Source of the DNA: Cristatella mucedo
Taxonomy: Eukaryota; Bryozoa; Phylactolaemata; Cristatellidae
DNA: 64,000 nt
Assembly (NCBI GenBank): GCA_009760855.2
Contig: WPIO01000010.1
Location: 758,501 to 822,500, forward strand
Direction: 5' to 3'
Below the pieces are notes generated by a model. The model saw only the letters and a program-made list of their open reading frames with translations. It made no database searches and was not told where the DNA came from. Positions 38,047 to 47,794 of the stretch are shown one piece after another (within the stretch, counting starts at the first letter, position 1; the number at the start of each line of letters is the position of its first letter). A program made the position numbers and the translations under genes.

Positions 38047-39150
38047 TTGAATGCCGAAATCCACGTTTCCCACGCTCTCTAACTGCGAGCTTTCAGAGGA
38101 AGCGAATATTTATATTTGCATGCACTTTCTTGTGAATGGTTGCATGAGTTTACCCAGCTTCCGAAGTAGAGGATGAGAGTAAGGATGTGGTAGCGTAGCA
38201 CAGGTACGCGGACTGGCAGAAGTGGGGGAGCGCCCAATAGTAAGGTCATGTGCCCCACGCAGTTATCAATCGGCTGACCTCGCTGGTAGCGAAAGATTAA
38301 AGAACGTAGGTATAGGGTACGGCAGTCGAACCCAGGGCGACGTTCCGGATATTGAAAGGTCAGCTGGGACTGCTGAGAAGCACCTAGGTGCCGACTTTGC
38401 ACTCGCGAAGTCCAAATGCGTTTCGCTTCTTCGCCGATGAGTGAATGCTACTGAATAATTAGGCGGGTGGAAATGCATGATCATTGAGATGATGCAAAAA
38501 CCTGTATACGAGGTGTTCCCATTTTACGACATCAATAGCACTATTGGAAAATCTTAAAACAATGTCTTACTTCGCCTGCACCGGCCTGCATTTTTATTCT
38601 AAATTGTCGGAGCGCCAGTTAGCTCACCCGCAGACTGGGGGCAGTGGTCTGCACGCATCGGGCAGTCAAACGACACGGCTGCAATAGACAGCGCGTACCA
38701 ATCAACTTGCAATATTTGAATGATTGATGGTTTGCTGATGTTTGTCACTGCTGGGGTATAATCGCAGATGCTGGGGTATGGCCGCTCTGCGTCGTTGATA
38801 GTTGCACCATTTAATCACACCTCAGTTCTCTTCCTAGATTTTCGGGTGTGACGTCTATTTATCTTTTTTGCTCCGCAGTCGGTAATCCTACACATCAAAA
38901 AACGCTGAGCGGTCAGACACATGTTTCTCCTGCTTTTTCAGATTTTTAGATTAACAATAACCTCTTTTGAGTTACGCTGGTATGTTGAATTCCTGAAATA
39001 CGAGCCAAGTGCTCGCAGACTAGGCCCTACTAAACACATCCGTGTTGCTGCATAAAACGCCTAGACTCGTTTCAAAGCAAGAGCGCTCTATTGACGAACC
39101 TTAATCGTCTGAATCTGATGCGACACTCAGAAGCTCCTAAAGTCTGCTGT
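38047..39150. other. Unassigned sequence within the inverted segment
   Basis: I recognised no coding exon, LINE or SINE here. ORFs near 38.1-38.5 kb overlap on both strands and look fortuitous. Confidence 0.4.
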
Positions 39151-39450
39151 CGATGAGTAGCTGCCACGTCATACTGCTTCTGTTTGAGCTTCTCTGGCTC
39201 CTGATCAAGCATCGAAACGACTTCAAGATGATCTCTCGGGCTTACCGGTCGCTTTTTCTGCCTATCTATCTTATCTCCTCGCTCCTCTGGAAAGCTTTCT
39301 CATCAATCACCCTCGACTTTTACTCGTCTTTTCATGCCTCGCAAAGTTGGAAATATTTTGGCGATCAGGCGATCTCTGTTCATATTCACCGAAAGTCTGA
39401 AGTCACTTTGGGTCAACACCGACGATAACTTTGCATTGTCAAAGTCTCAG
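39150..39450 (+). pseudogene. L2-like LINE C-terminal fragment
   Basis: The plus-strand reading LLIKHRNDFKMISRAYRSLF, then FGDQAISVHIHRKSEV, matches the LHWLPIKHRIDFK and SFGDRAFS blocks of L2-like C-termini. It lacks the reverse transcriptase. Confidence 0.75.
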
Positions 39451-39639
39451 CTATAGACTCATAAGCGTCGTTCAGCTTTCCAAGCACCCCCGGTGAGCCT
39501 GTCTTTTTTGCTCCTGTTTGCTTTGCGTACGTACCTGTGCATGATTCAGTTGATATTGTTTAGCAGGTTTTTCTACTAACCGATAGACAGGGTGTCTCGT
39601 GCGTGCTTTGGGATCCTGCCAAAAGTGTGATACGTGTTT

Positions 39640-41065
39640 TCTTGTGCCACTCCATGCTCTGGTGGCTGTGAGGCAGCTCTTCTTGATCTGAAACCAGACT
39701 CGGCCGACAGCTTCTATACCTTCCCTATATTTTGATACCCTCCCTCACTGATGCAGTGAACACTAAACTTAGGAGCGCCATTGAGCGTCCTCCCGTGCAT
39801 ACTGTCCGTATACGGAATCGAGAAGACTCCTACTAATTATTTAAAAAACTTGAAAAGATGCGTCGTGTTAAGCGAAGGCTTCAATGCCGATGAAACAAGT
39901 CTTGATCCGAAGATGATCTAGCTAATTTTAAAGACTTCCTCGAGGTCTACAACTGGAAGCTTAGAAAAAACAGGGCTACTTTTTTCGCTTACAAACTGAT
40001 TCCCTACCATTCTGACTCGGGGTGAATTTTTTAAACGGTAAACAATTTGCTAGCCAAATCTCAGATTTCTAACTCTCCAGATATTAACGGCTCGGCCGAT
40101 ACGTTTTTAGCCTTCTCTGGTGAAATAATTGCACATATTTGTGCCTCCATAAAGCCCCCTCAGACTAAAGCAACTGTTGAGTCGAAACCTGTGGCCTTCC
40201 TTACGAGAATTTGTTAGGTTTCTGCGTGTGATGTGGCTACCTTAATAAATCATAGTAAAAATAGCTCGTCTCTTGCTTTGCGATCTCCACTGGCAGACAA
40301 GCTTAGCCGATCTTTAAGTGACATTTTTAATGCTTCTCTGTATAATGGGTTGTAACCAAATTTTTTTTCAAATCGACCCTCGTTCGACTGAAAAGCCTGG
40401 ATAAGATTCAGAGATCCTAGCAAATTATCACCCAGTTTCCCTTCTTGCTTTTTTATCAATGATACTGAGGACTATGTTGGCCAAGCAGCTTTTAGCACAC
40501 ATTGAAAAGTATAAATTGTCAGAAAACTTTCAGATGGGATTCAAGCGACACCAAGTCCACTGAGCCTGCTCTCCTCCTCCGTGTAACTAACAGCATTCTA
40601 CGTAGCAACGATGGCGGGAATTTCTCAGCCCTAGTCCTGTTGGATCAATCATATAGCCGAGCTGGTTTGGCCCAGTGGTTAAGGCACTCGCCCCCGACCA
40701 AGGTCTGGCCAAGGTCGCGGGCTCGAGCCCGGTGGCATATGTGAAGCGCCTGAATTGAAGTTAAGCTCTCTTAGGGCGCTATACAAATAAAGTATATATT
40801 TATTTATAAGCTGCCTTCGATAATATTGATCACGATATCCTACTTGAATGATCGAGAACAACCATCAGTCTGACAGATGAGCACTGGTTCAAATAGTATT
40901 CAATCCCAGGTCTAATCATCCAGATCAGTCACGCGTGGAGTTCCGCAAGGGTCAGCAGCAACATTAGCTTTCAGTCACTCACACTCTTTTACGATCAAAA
41001 TATGCCTTAATCCAGCCGATATAGAAGACCGTGTTTTAGTTACAACGGTCGTCAATGAGGCTAAA
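39640..41065 (+). pseudogene. L2-like LINE reverse transcriptase remnant, SINE-interrupted
   Basis: Blocks in order: ILANYHPVSLLAFLSMIL (near 40420), LLAHIEKYKLSENFQMGFK (40490-40550), ALLLRVTNSILRSNDGG and FSALVLLDQS (40565-40650). After the SINE come AAFDNIDHDILLE (40810-40848) and a VTRGVPQGS-like stretch (40930). It is frame-broken and older than the 53.9-kb copy. Confidence 0.82.
40655..40800 (+). mobile_element. L2-tailed SINE (family B) nested in LINE
   Basis: GCTGGTTTGGCCCAGTGGTT is the head with box A, GGGCTCGAGCCCGG the B box, and TGTGAAGCGCCTGAATTGAA with TCTCTTAGGGCGCTATACAA the L2-type tail. It splits the LINE's LLDxSAAFDxIDHDILLE motif between Ser and Ala-Ala-Phe. Confidence 0.88.
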
Positions 41066-41171
41066 GCAACGTGGCTAGCGAGGCTTGGACGTAGGCCGGC
41101 ACCCGGCTACGGCACTTGGCCAGCCTTTGATGTGGCATGGGTGTGGTATCTTATCCCGCCCACGATGAGCG

Positions 41172-43616
41172 CAGGCCTTCTTAAATTCGGCGTTTGCCGT
41201 ATTTAACGAAATTAACCTATTTTTGGCGCGACGCCGACCCTTAAATTCGGCGTCTCACCAGACAGCGTATCAGACGAGTAAAATGACACTTTATTGAGCC
41301 TTCGCGTAAAGCAGTAACTAGCGTAAACGGCGTAAAAGCATTTAAACTCTATAAAGCGTTGACAGGCAATCAAACTGCTTCGCCTGGAAGATGCCCTCCG
41401 AAGCTAATGATGTTAGATTGGTGCTGCGGTCGTCCATTTCCCACTTGAGCACAGAGAAGTCCGACTCGACCGACTTAGTGTGGGCGAAAAAGGATACCAA
41501 TCCGCAGCAGAGCTGAAGCACGCGTTTGTATGAAGATTCGGCCGAGAGACGTTCAACGTCATTCAAAGCAGTATTGAAATCCGTCGACTGGTCGTTCCTG
41601 GCAACAGCCGCCTTGGTGGCGTCGTTAGCCATAAGATGGTGATGCCCCTGCTCAGCAGCCTCAATCGTAGACGCAGTCCAAAACTGGGCTAGGCGATCGC
41701 GGTGAGGATCGAGGACACAAGAATTGAAGTCACGCAAACGAATTTCGAGCAGCTCAACAGGCATCACCGGAGGTGCCTCACAAGCTGCCGCATTATAAGA
41801 ACTGTCGCTATCCGCTTGGACTTGCACCATCCTTCAACGACGCTCACCATAAACTTGCCTAGTTTGTGACAACTGCACGACGGCGATCGTTATTGAGCTC
41901 ATTGAGTTGGTCGAGGAAGAATGTTCCCTGGTCTTCAATAAATTCTTGAACTGAGTGAAACGAAATACTTCATCGTCCGACTCCGATTGCATCGGCCGCA
42001 TGATCTCCACCCGTTAGGTCAATTCTGAATAGCAAAGATAGATGGGCGATCAGCTTCTCGATCTCGGAACGTTGCTGGGCGACGATGAGATCTCGCGACT
42101 GCAGCTTGATGAATGTAACGTTGACAACCTCGCACACAGCTGCAACCACAGACGCCATAATCCATCACTCCGTGTCCGGTGCAACATCGAATTGTTTCTC
42201 CTGAATATGTTGGAAAAGTCAAATGTGGTGTTGTAGCAGCCACGACAAAGAATTGCCCATGCGAAGCCAACGATTGGATAACTTCGGACACGTAAAGCGC
42301 ATCTCCGTAATCAAGTTCTCTTGGCAACGAAGGGGGGTAATAAATGAGTTGACATGCTTAACGAAGTCACCATCATCGATGTCGGCAGAGCTTTTCTTCT
42401 TAACTAAGTCCATCTGATGTGGCGGGCACCAAACACGAAAGACACGATGGGCAGCTTCCTGCTCAAGAAGAGTAACGACACCGCCATGACGTCCAGTCAT
42501 CGTATTCTCCCCATCTGACGTGACGCCAAGTAGCTTCTAGCGCCAAACCGATAATATGGCATCAATGACTTTGACGATAGCAGCGACGTGTTTGACCGCT
42601 GCATGGCGGTCAAACATAAGAATCGGAAGCAAATGGACATTAGCCAGGAATTCCGAAACAGGCACGCGTAGGCGAATAGACATGTAAGACAGTCCCGCGT
42701 GCGAGCTGCAGTCTCAGGCAAACGAGAGTGCCGAAGTGAAGGTGTCGCTCAGAAGCTCAGAAATTCGTTGAAGTGAAACAAAAACCATGGAACGCACATG
42801 GTTCAAAACCATATGCCTGGTCACACCCGTCAATTTAGGATTTTTGGTCAACTCCCGGAGATGACAAATTACAGCCTCGGTCTGTCGGAACGATAGGCCA
42901 ACTGAAACATGCTTAATCGCCAACAGAAACCTCTGTGGATTCGTAACGACGACCTTGTAGCGACCGTCGTTCTGAATCTTGAACTGAGACAAAGCCTTCG
43001 AAAATTATTCTTCTGCGACGTCATCGTGCCAAAATACACCACCAATTAACTTCTCGACAACTGGAGCAGGAGATGGTGAACTCCAGCTTCCAGCTAGTAT
43101 CGTCGAAGTAAGAATGCAGTGTGCTGCAATGTTCGGTTCGATTATCAAAGGAGGTCGTCTTCGCCTCAGCCAATGCAGCCTTGTAATCAGTCCAATCACT
43201 CTAACGCTGCTTCTCCATATGGCTGCTATAGTCGTCCTTCCTCAACGGATGCTGGAACAGTTTGATATTCCGCGTACGTTCGCGTTTGCGAATGGTGCCG
43301 ATGCCAGTGTCGACGTCTTCGCACCGAAAAAACTTGCACTGCACAGATACGATTGCACCATGTGGATCACGGGTAACGATCTGAAGCCCATATCCGAGCT
43401 CATCCTCTTTCTGCAACGACATCGCACGCTGTGCAGCGTTTGCGACCTTCGAAATAAACGACATCTTCGTCTCCGAATCTCTCCCGCACTGCTCCCACAC
43501 TCTCCCGACGGGCGAATCCCACTGACGCACTCCCTCTTAAATTTGGCATCAGGTGGCCCCTTCACTTTCGGCAAATTCGGCGTGCGGTTTCCAAACGCCG
43601 AATTCAAGCAGGTCTG
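41172..43616 (-). mobile_element. hAT transposon, second family, degenerate
   Basis: Terminal inverted repeats: left CAGGCCTTCTTAAATTCGGC, right (reverse complement) CAGACCTGCTTGAATTCGGC. The flanking octamers GATGAGCG (41164-41171) and GACGAGCG (43617-43624) form a 7/8 duplication of hAT length. AAATTCGGCGT recurs near both ends (about 41250 and 43573) as subterminal motifs. The minus-strand transposase is fragmented: a BED-like region (RKRERTRNIKLFQHPLRKDD) at 43201-43530, middle pieces at 42.0-43.0 kb, and the C-terminal dimerisation block (VESDFSVLKWEMDD, then EGIFQAKQFD) at 41342-41830. Several frameshifts and stops make it inactive. Its family differs from that of the two flanking copies. 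Confidence 0.88.
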
Positions 43617-43624
43617 GACGAGCG

Positions 43625-44151
43625 GCATCTCGAAAGCTAATTTTGGAAAGGAAGGACGGGGCGAGCGGACCGAGATAGATATTCGAGATAATGAGCGGCG
43701 GGGAGTCGGGCGCTCCGTGTCACGCCTGCCGTGGCCGTTCGTTTGTCATCGCTCGAGCGTCGTCGCTGAAATTCGCAGCACAGCTAGAATATGGACTATA
43801 AAGGTGTTCAGAAATCATTCAACACTGCCGACGCCAAATGTTACAGGCGTGCTGAAGCAGCGCCCGAGACTGGTCCTCTAGCGCTTCAAAGAGCGGCCAA
43901 CAGGACGAAGTGTCTGCACCCATGCTCGCACGCTGACGGCAGCAGAGTACAGCGGGAATAATGGACGCCCTTGACTTCAACATAGCAAGTCCTCGTCCAT
44001 ACCGCCCGCAGAGCAGCCCATTCGATAGCCGCAGAGTGACGCGAGTGTGCTTCGCCGGCAGTCGCGTACGACACGCCTCGAAGCCCAAGGCCTCACTAGA
44101 AGCGACGGCGTGCAACTGTCTAACAGTCTTTTAAATTGGACTTTCTATATC
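43625..44151. other. Unassigned GC-richer sequence in inverted segment
   Basis: Overlapping ORFs on both strands (for example to 43881 on plus) have no recognisable similarity. In the ancestral orientation this would adjoin the opsin side. Confidence 0.4.
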
Positions 44152-44159
44152 ATCTAACC

Positions 44160-46872
44160 CAGGGTGTCCAACCTTTTTGCGTTTGGGGGGCCACATTTCT
44201 AAAATTTAAAAGGTCCGGGAGCCACACGTAAATTGGCGTAGTTGACCACATCAGAAAATAAGATCGTAATTTAGTATGACTATTACTATTATACTTAATA
44301 AATAAACCGCAATACAATAGTATTTTTAGCATAATTATAATTAAAAATAATAAATAATACAAATTTAATCATGTGTCCTGGAAAATAATTCGATAGATAT
44401 TATGGCCAATCTTTTACTTTTGGATTTTTATTTTAATAACATGAAGACAGAAACTCATAAAACTTACAAAATTACATGACAAGGAGTCACATAATATTAA
44501 TGTCTTCGGATTAATTAAATGCCCCAGGTATTCAACGTCTTCTGCACTGCAGGCATCAATGAGATATTTGGCATTGTTTCTGTTTGCATAAAAAATCGAC
44601 ATCTGCTACAACAGTGGATGTGGCAATTCTAAGGATTCCTGATAAATGTTTATCTGTGAGAACGGATCGAGTCTTTGTTTACACATTTTTCAGTCTGGAA
44701 AGAAGCTGTTCACAGCAATATGTGCTGCCAAAAAGTGCAATATACCTGCGAGCATGTTTGGCTAGGTTAGGAAAAGACTCTGATGAAACATACTGCTTGT
44801 AAAAGGTAACAAGGTCATGCTGATCATAAGCAGTTTTTAAGTTGCTGTCATTATGAATGTCGATTAGTTCGAGTTGAAATTCATCAGGTGCATCAGAGGG
44901 ATCGATATTAAATGGATTACTAATCATGTTCATGTCATTCGCATTTTTGTTGGAAATCCTGAAACCTCTCTTCGAATTCATCAACAAGTTTGCTAACAAG
45001 AGTGGAGTACTTCATATGAGCCAGCGTTTCAGGCGATCTTGTTGCTAGTGTTGTGAAATGTAACAGTTTCTTCTGATCTAAGTGTTTCCGGAAAAGTTTC
45101 AGCTTTTGCACAAACGCGACAAAACACTCATACATTTTATGGACCAGTTGATCCTTACCTTGGAGTTTGACATTAAGATCTGCAAGATGTTTGGTCATGT
45201 CCACCAAAAAAGCCAAGTCATTCAACCACTGCTGGTCATCGAGGAAGCCAACATCTTTTCCCTTTTCTGTCATAAATGTTTTTATTTTGCCCCGAAGTGA
45301 CCAAAACCTGGCTAACGTGTTTGCCCTACTTAGCCAACGGACTTGGCAGAAATAAATAACAATACGATGATCTGATCCCAACTCTTCAAGGGAAGCCTGA
45401 AATTGTCTGTGGTTTAGCGCACGAGACCTTATCACATTGACTGTTGAAACTACATTGTCCATTACATGTTGCATGCTCAAGACCTTTGCACATAGCTGTT
45501 CTTGGTGGATGATGCAGTGATGACTGACAATTTTGTGAGGTACTAGTTTTATCATTAAAGATACAAATCCATTGTGTCTACCTGTCATTGAAGGGGCTCC
45601 GTCTGTGGTTAAACCAATCAATTTAGTTTCAGGAAGATTAAGTTTTATGAGAACCCTCTTGACCTGATCCAAAATATCCCTCCCCGTTGTAGTGCCTTTC
45701 ATTGAACATATATCCAACAGTTCTTCAAACTTTTGAGAAACTTTCCTGTTACTCCGCATACAAACACCGACAGTTGAGCCGTATCGCTATTGTCCGTGCA
45801 TTCATCGAGCGCAAGAGAATAAAATTCGCATTCAGCAAGTCTTTTAGTGAGACTTTCTTCTATGTTGGATGCGAGCTCGTCAACTCTTCTCGCAACCGTT
45901 TGATGAGAAAGACTGACTTTCTCTACTCCTGACTTCTTTTCTGGACAGACCACACCAGTAAACAGCTTGAGGCATTCCTTAACAAATTCACCATCGGAAA
46001 ATGCTTTCCCCCTCGCTTAGCTATAGTTTCAGCTATTAAAAAACTTACTTTGGTTGAAGCCTCAGACTTGTTGCTGACTGCTGTAAACAATGACTGCTGT
46101 CCGATTACGCTCTGTTTCAACGAGTTCACGCGATCAATTCGAAGTTGACCAGTCTGGCCGTTGTACCTGTCGCCATGCTTTGTGGAAAAATGTCGCTTAA
46201 CATTGTACTGTTTTGCAACGGCAATTGTTTCTTGGCATATTAGGCACATTATCCTACCAAAGCGTTCTATTACAAAATAGTCTACAGCCCAAGATGCTTT
46301 GAAAAGTTTTCCTTCTGCGTCAATTTTTTGTTTTTTTGCTAGTATTCACATTCGCCGCCATTTTTCTCTGTGAAATAAAAAAACAGATCAGTTACGAATT
46401 GATTAATTTATGTTTTATCACAGCAATATCTTAGTATTAGTAAGTAAGTTGAGCAATACGTGTTATTTGAAAAACCTACGTGACTGATTCCAGTTCGTGC
46501 AGCAGCAGCTGAGAAACGGCTCTTTTTTTCTATCCACAGTGTGAAACAGTTAATTCCGCTTGCGGAAGCGTTATAAATGTGATCGTATTGGCGCCGCTGT
46601 AGCATAAATATATTACCCCTTCACGGCAAAATGTTCACATGAAGGCTAGCAAAATAAATCGATTATTTTACCTTCACGCGAAAATAGCCATTCGGACACC
46701 TTCACGCTTCACGCGCGCGTAAGTTCATCACAGCGCCTTATATCGCCGTTTGTAATGATAAAAAATTAACAAAAAACATGGAGTGACACATTTTTGGGAT
46801 AACGTTGCGGGCCGCATAGAAGACCTCGGCGGGCCGGGTTGTGGCCTGCTGGCCACGTGTTGGACACCCCTG
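44160..46872 (-). mobile_element. hAT transposon copy 2 (same family as copy 1)
   Basis: Almost identical to copy 1 but on the minus strand. The termini are again CAGGGGTGTCCAAC (reverse complement of the right end) and CACCCTG. The longest intact piece of transposase, 44935-45759, runs without the T-run insertion seen in copy 1 (YECFVAFVQKLKLFRKH is intact). The frameshifts near the G5 run, near 45734 and near 44945 are shared with copy 1. Differences concentrate in the first 150 bases of the 5' end and in the A-rich stretch after the ATG, where copy 2 has ACTAGC instead of A residues. The flanks ATCTAACC and CTCTATAG do not match each other. Confidence 0.95.
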
Positions 46873-46910
46873 CTCTATAGATACTCTACATGTGCTGCCT
46901 AGAAAGCATT
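46873..46910 (-). repeat. L2/SINE-B tail, proximal half at inversion breakpoint
   Basis: The reverse complement GCACATGTAGAGTATCTATAGAG matches the TATGTAAAGCATCTGGATGG-type first half of the family B tail and stops exactly at the hAT end. It continues at 38001 on the other side of the inverted segment. Confidence 0.75.
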
Positions 46911-47791
46911 AACAAATGATTGGTGGTAACGTACGCAAGCAGCAGGCGCAGTGTGAGCGAGTACTCGAACACGAAGTACGCACTGCGCCCTTCTAGTACA
47001 TTTGTGAGCAAGCTGTAGCCCAAAATCCGGATGCTTGCCCTCAGCAGCCGCCGCAAAGAGAAGCATTCGAGTCTACAGCGAACAAGAAGTTACCCGCGAT
47101 AGGGTGCAACCTAAAGCAGACAATCGACCCGCCTCGCGTACTCATCACGCCTTTATAGTGATCTTTAAGCACAAGCGTAGCGGCCAAGCGACGCATGCTG
47201 CCAGTACGCCGGTGCCAGGCGCGAGCGAGAGCGCACGCGAGCGTACGCGCAAGCTGCGCACTAGGCGGCCGGAACTGAACGATGCGGTCGAATGCGAGCC
47301 GCGCTAAAAAAAATCGGTGGTGCAGCAGCAGCTACGAAGCTGTCGGTAGGAGACTGCGGCGCGATGTGCGCCCAGAAAACATAAGCTTAGTGAAATTGAA
47401 ACCTCAGAATGGGCCCATCTAGAGCATATGGTCGGTGACTCTTTTTCGATCGATCGTACCGTGCATCCATGCCTACAGCGGCCGCGAAGCGCGGACGGCG
47501 ACCTCGAACGGGCGCGGCCCCAACCAGGAAATGACCCATGTCGACTGCGTGCACATCCACACTTCTCGCACGATATAATTCAAACTCCCAATCATTTGGT
47601 TTTTTATATTTGCATATCGTATCTTATTGCAGCCAAGACTGATGTAAATAAGCTCCAGGCGTAGCTGCGTAGGGGAGCTAATAACAAGCGGACGTGGCAG
47701 CCATATTTTGATGAGGTGGAAGAGCTGCCCTCACTCAGCCTGCGGTTCCGTTACAAGAGTCACTGGATACGTATAACCCGCGAGGTGTATA
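46911..47791. other. Upstream region of ARCN1
   Basis: GC- and CpG-rich around 47.15-47.55 kb, consistent with a promoter or untranslated first-exon region. The ORFs at 47035 and 47428 are not recognisable. Confidence 0.5.
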
Positions 47792-47794
47792 ATG
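47792..47794 (+). CDS. ARCN1: ARCN1 coding exon 1 (ATG only)
   Basis: The start codon is followed at once by a consensus donor (ATG|GTGAGT); A stands at -3. Exon 2 opens with GTGCTCTTAGCC, giving MVLLA, the expected start of delta-COP. Confidence 0.9.

Larger units (their letters stand above)
37993..44159. other. Segment inverted by hAT-hAT recombination
   Basis: The spacer lies between two oppositely oriented hAT copies. Its left-end octamer CTATAGAG is the exact reverse complement of the octamer right of copy 2 (CTCTATAG). Its right-end octamer ATCTAACC is a 7/8 reverse complement of the octamer left of copy 1 (GGTTAGAC). This is the pattern left when the spacer flips by exchange between the two elements. 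Contents: the L2-type tail fragment, LINE fragments, a SINE and a second hAT element. Confidence 0.85.

Noticed and set aside
35277-46872. The two hAT copies as one composite transposon
   Set aside because: The outermost octamers (GGTTAGAC and CTCTATAG) are not duplications of each other; the crosswise matches favour two separate insertions followed by inversion.
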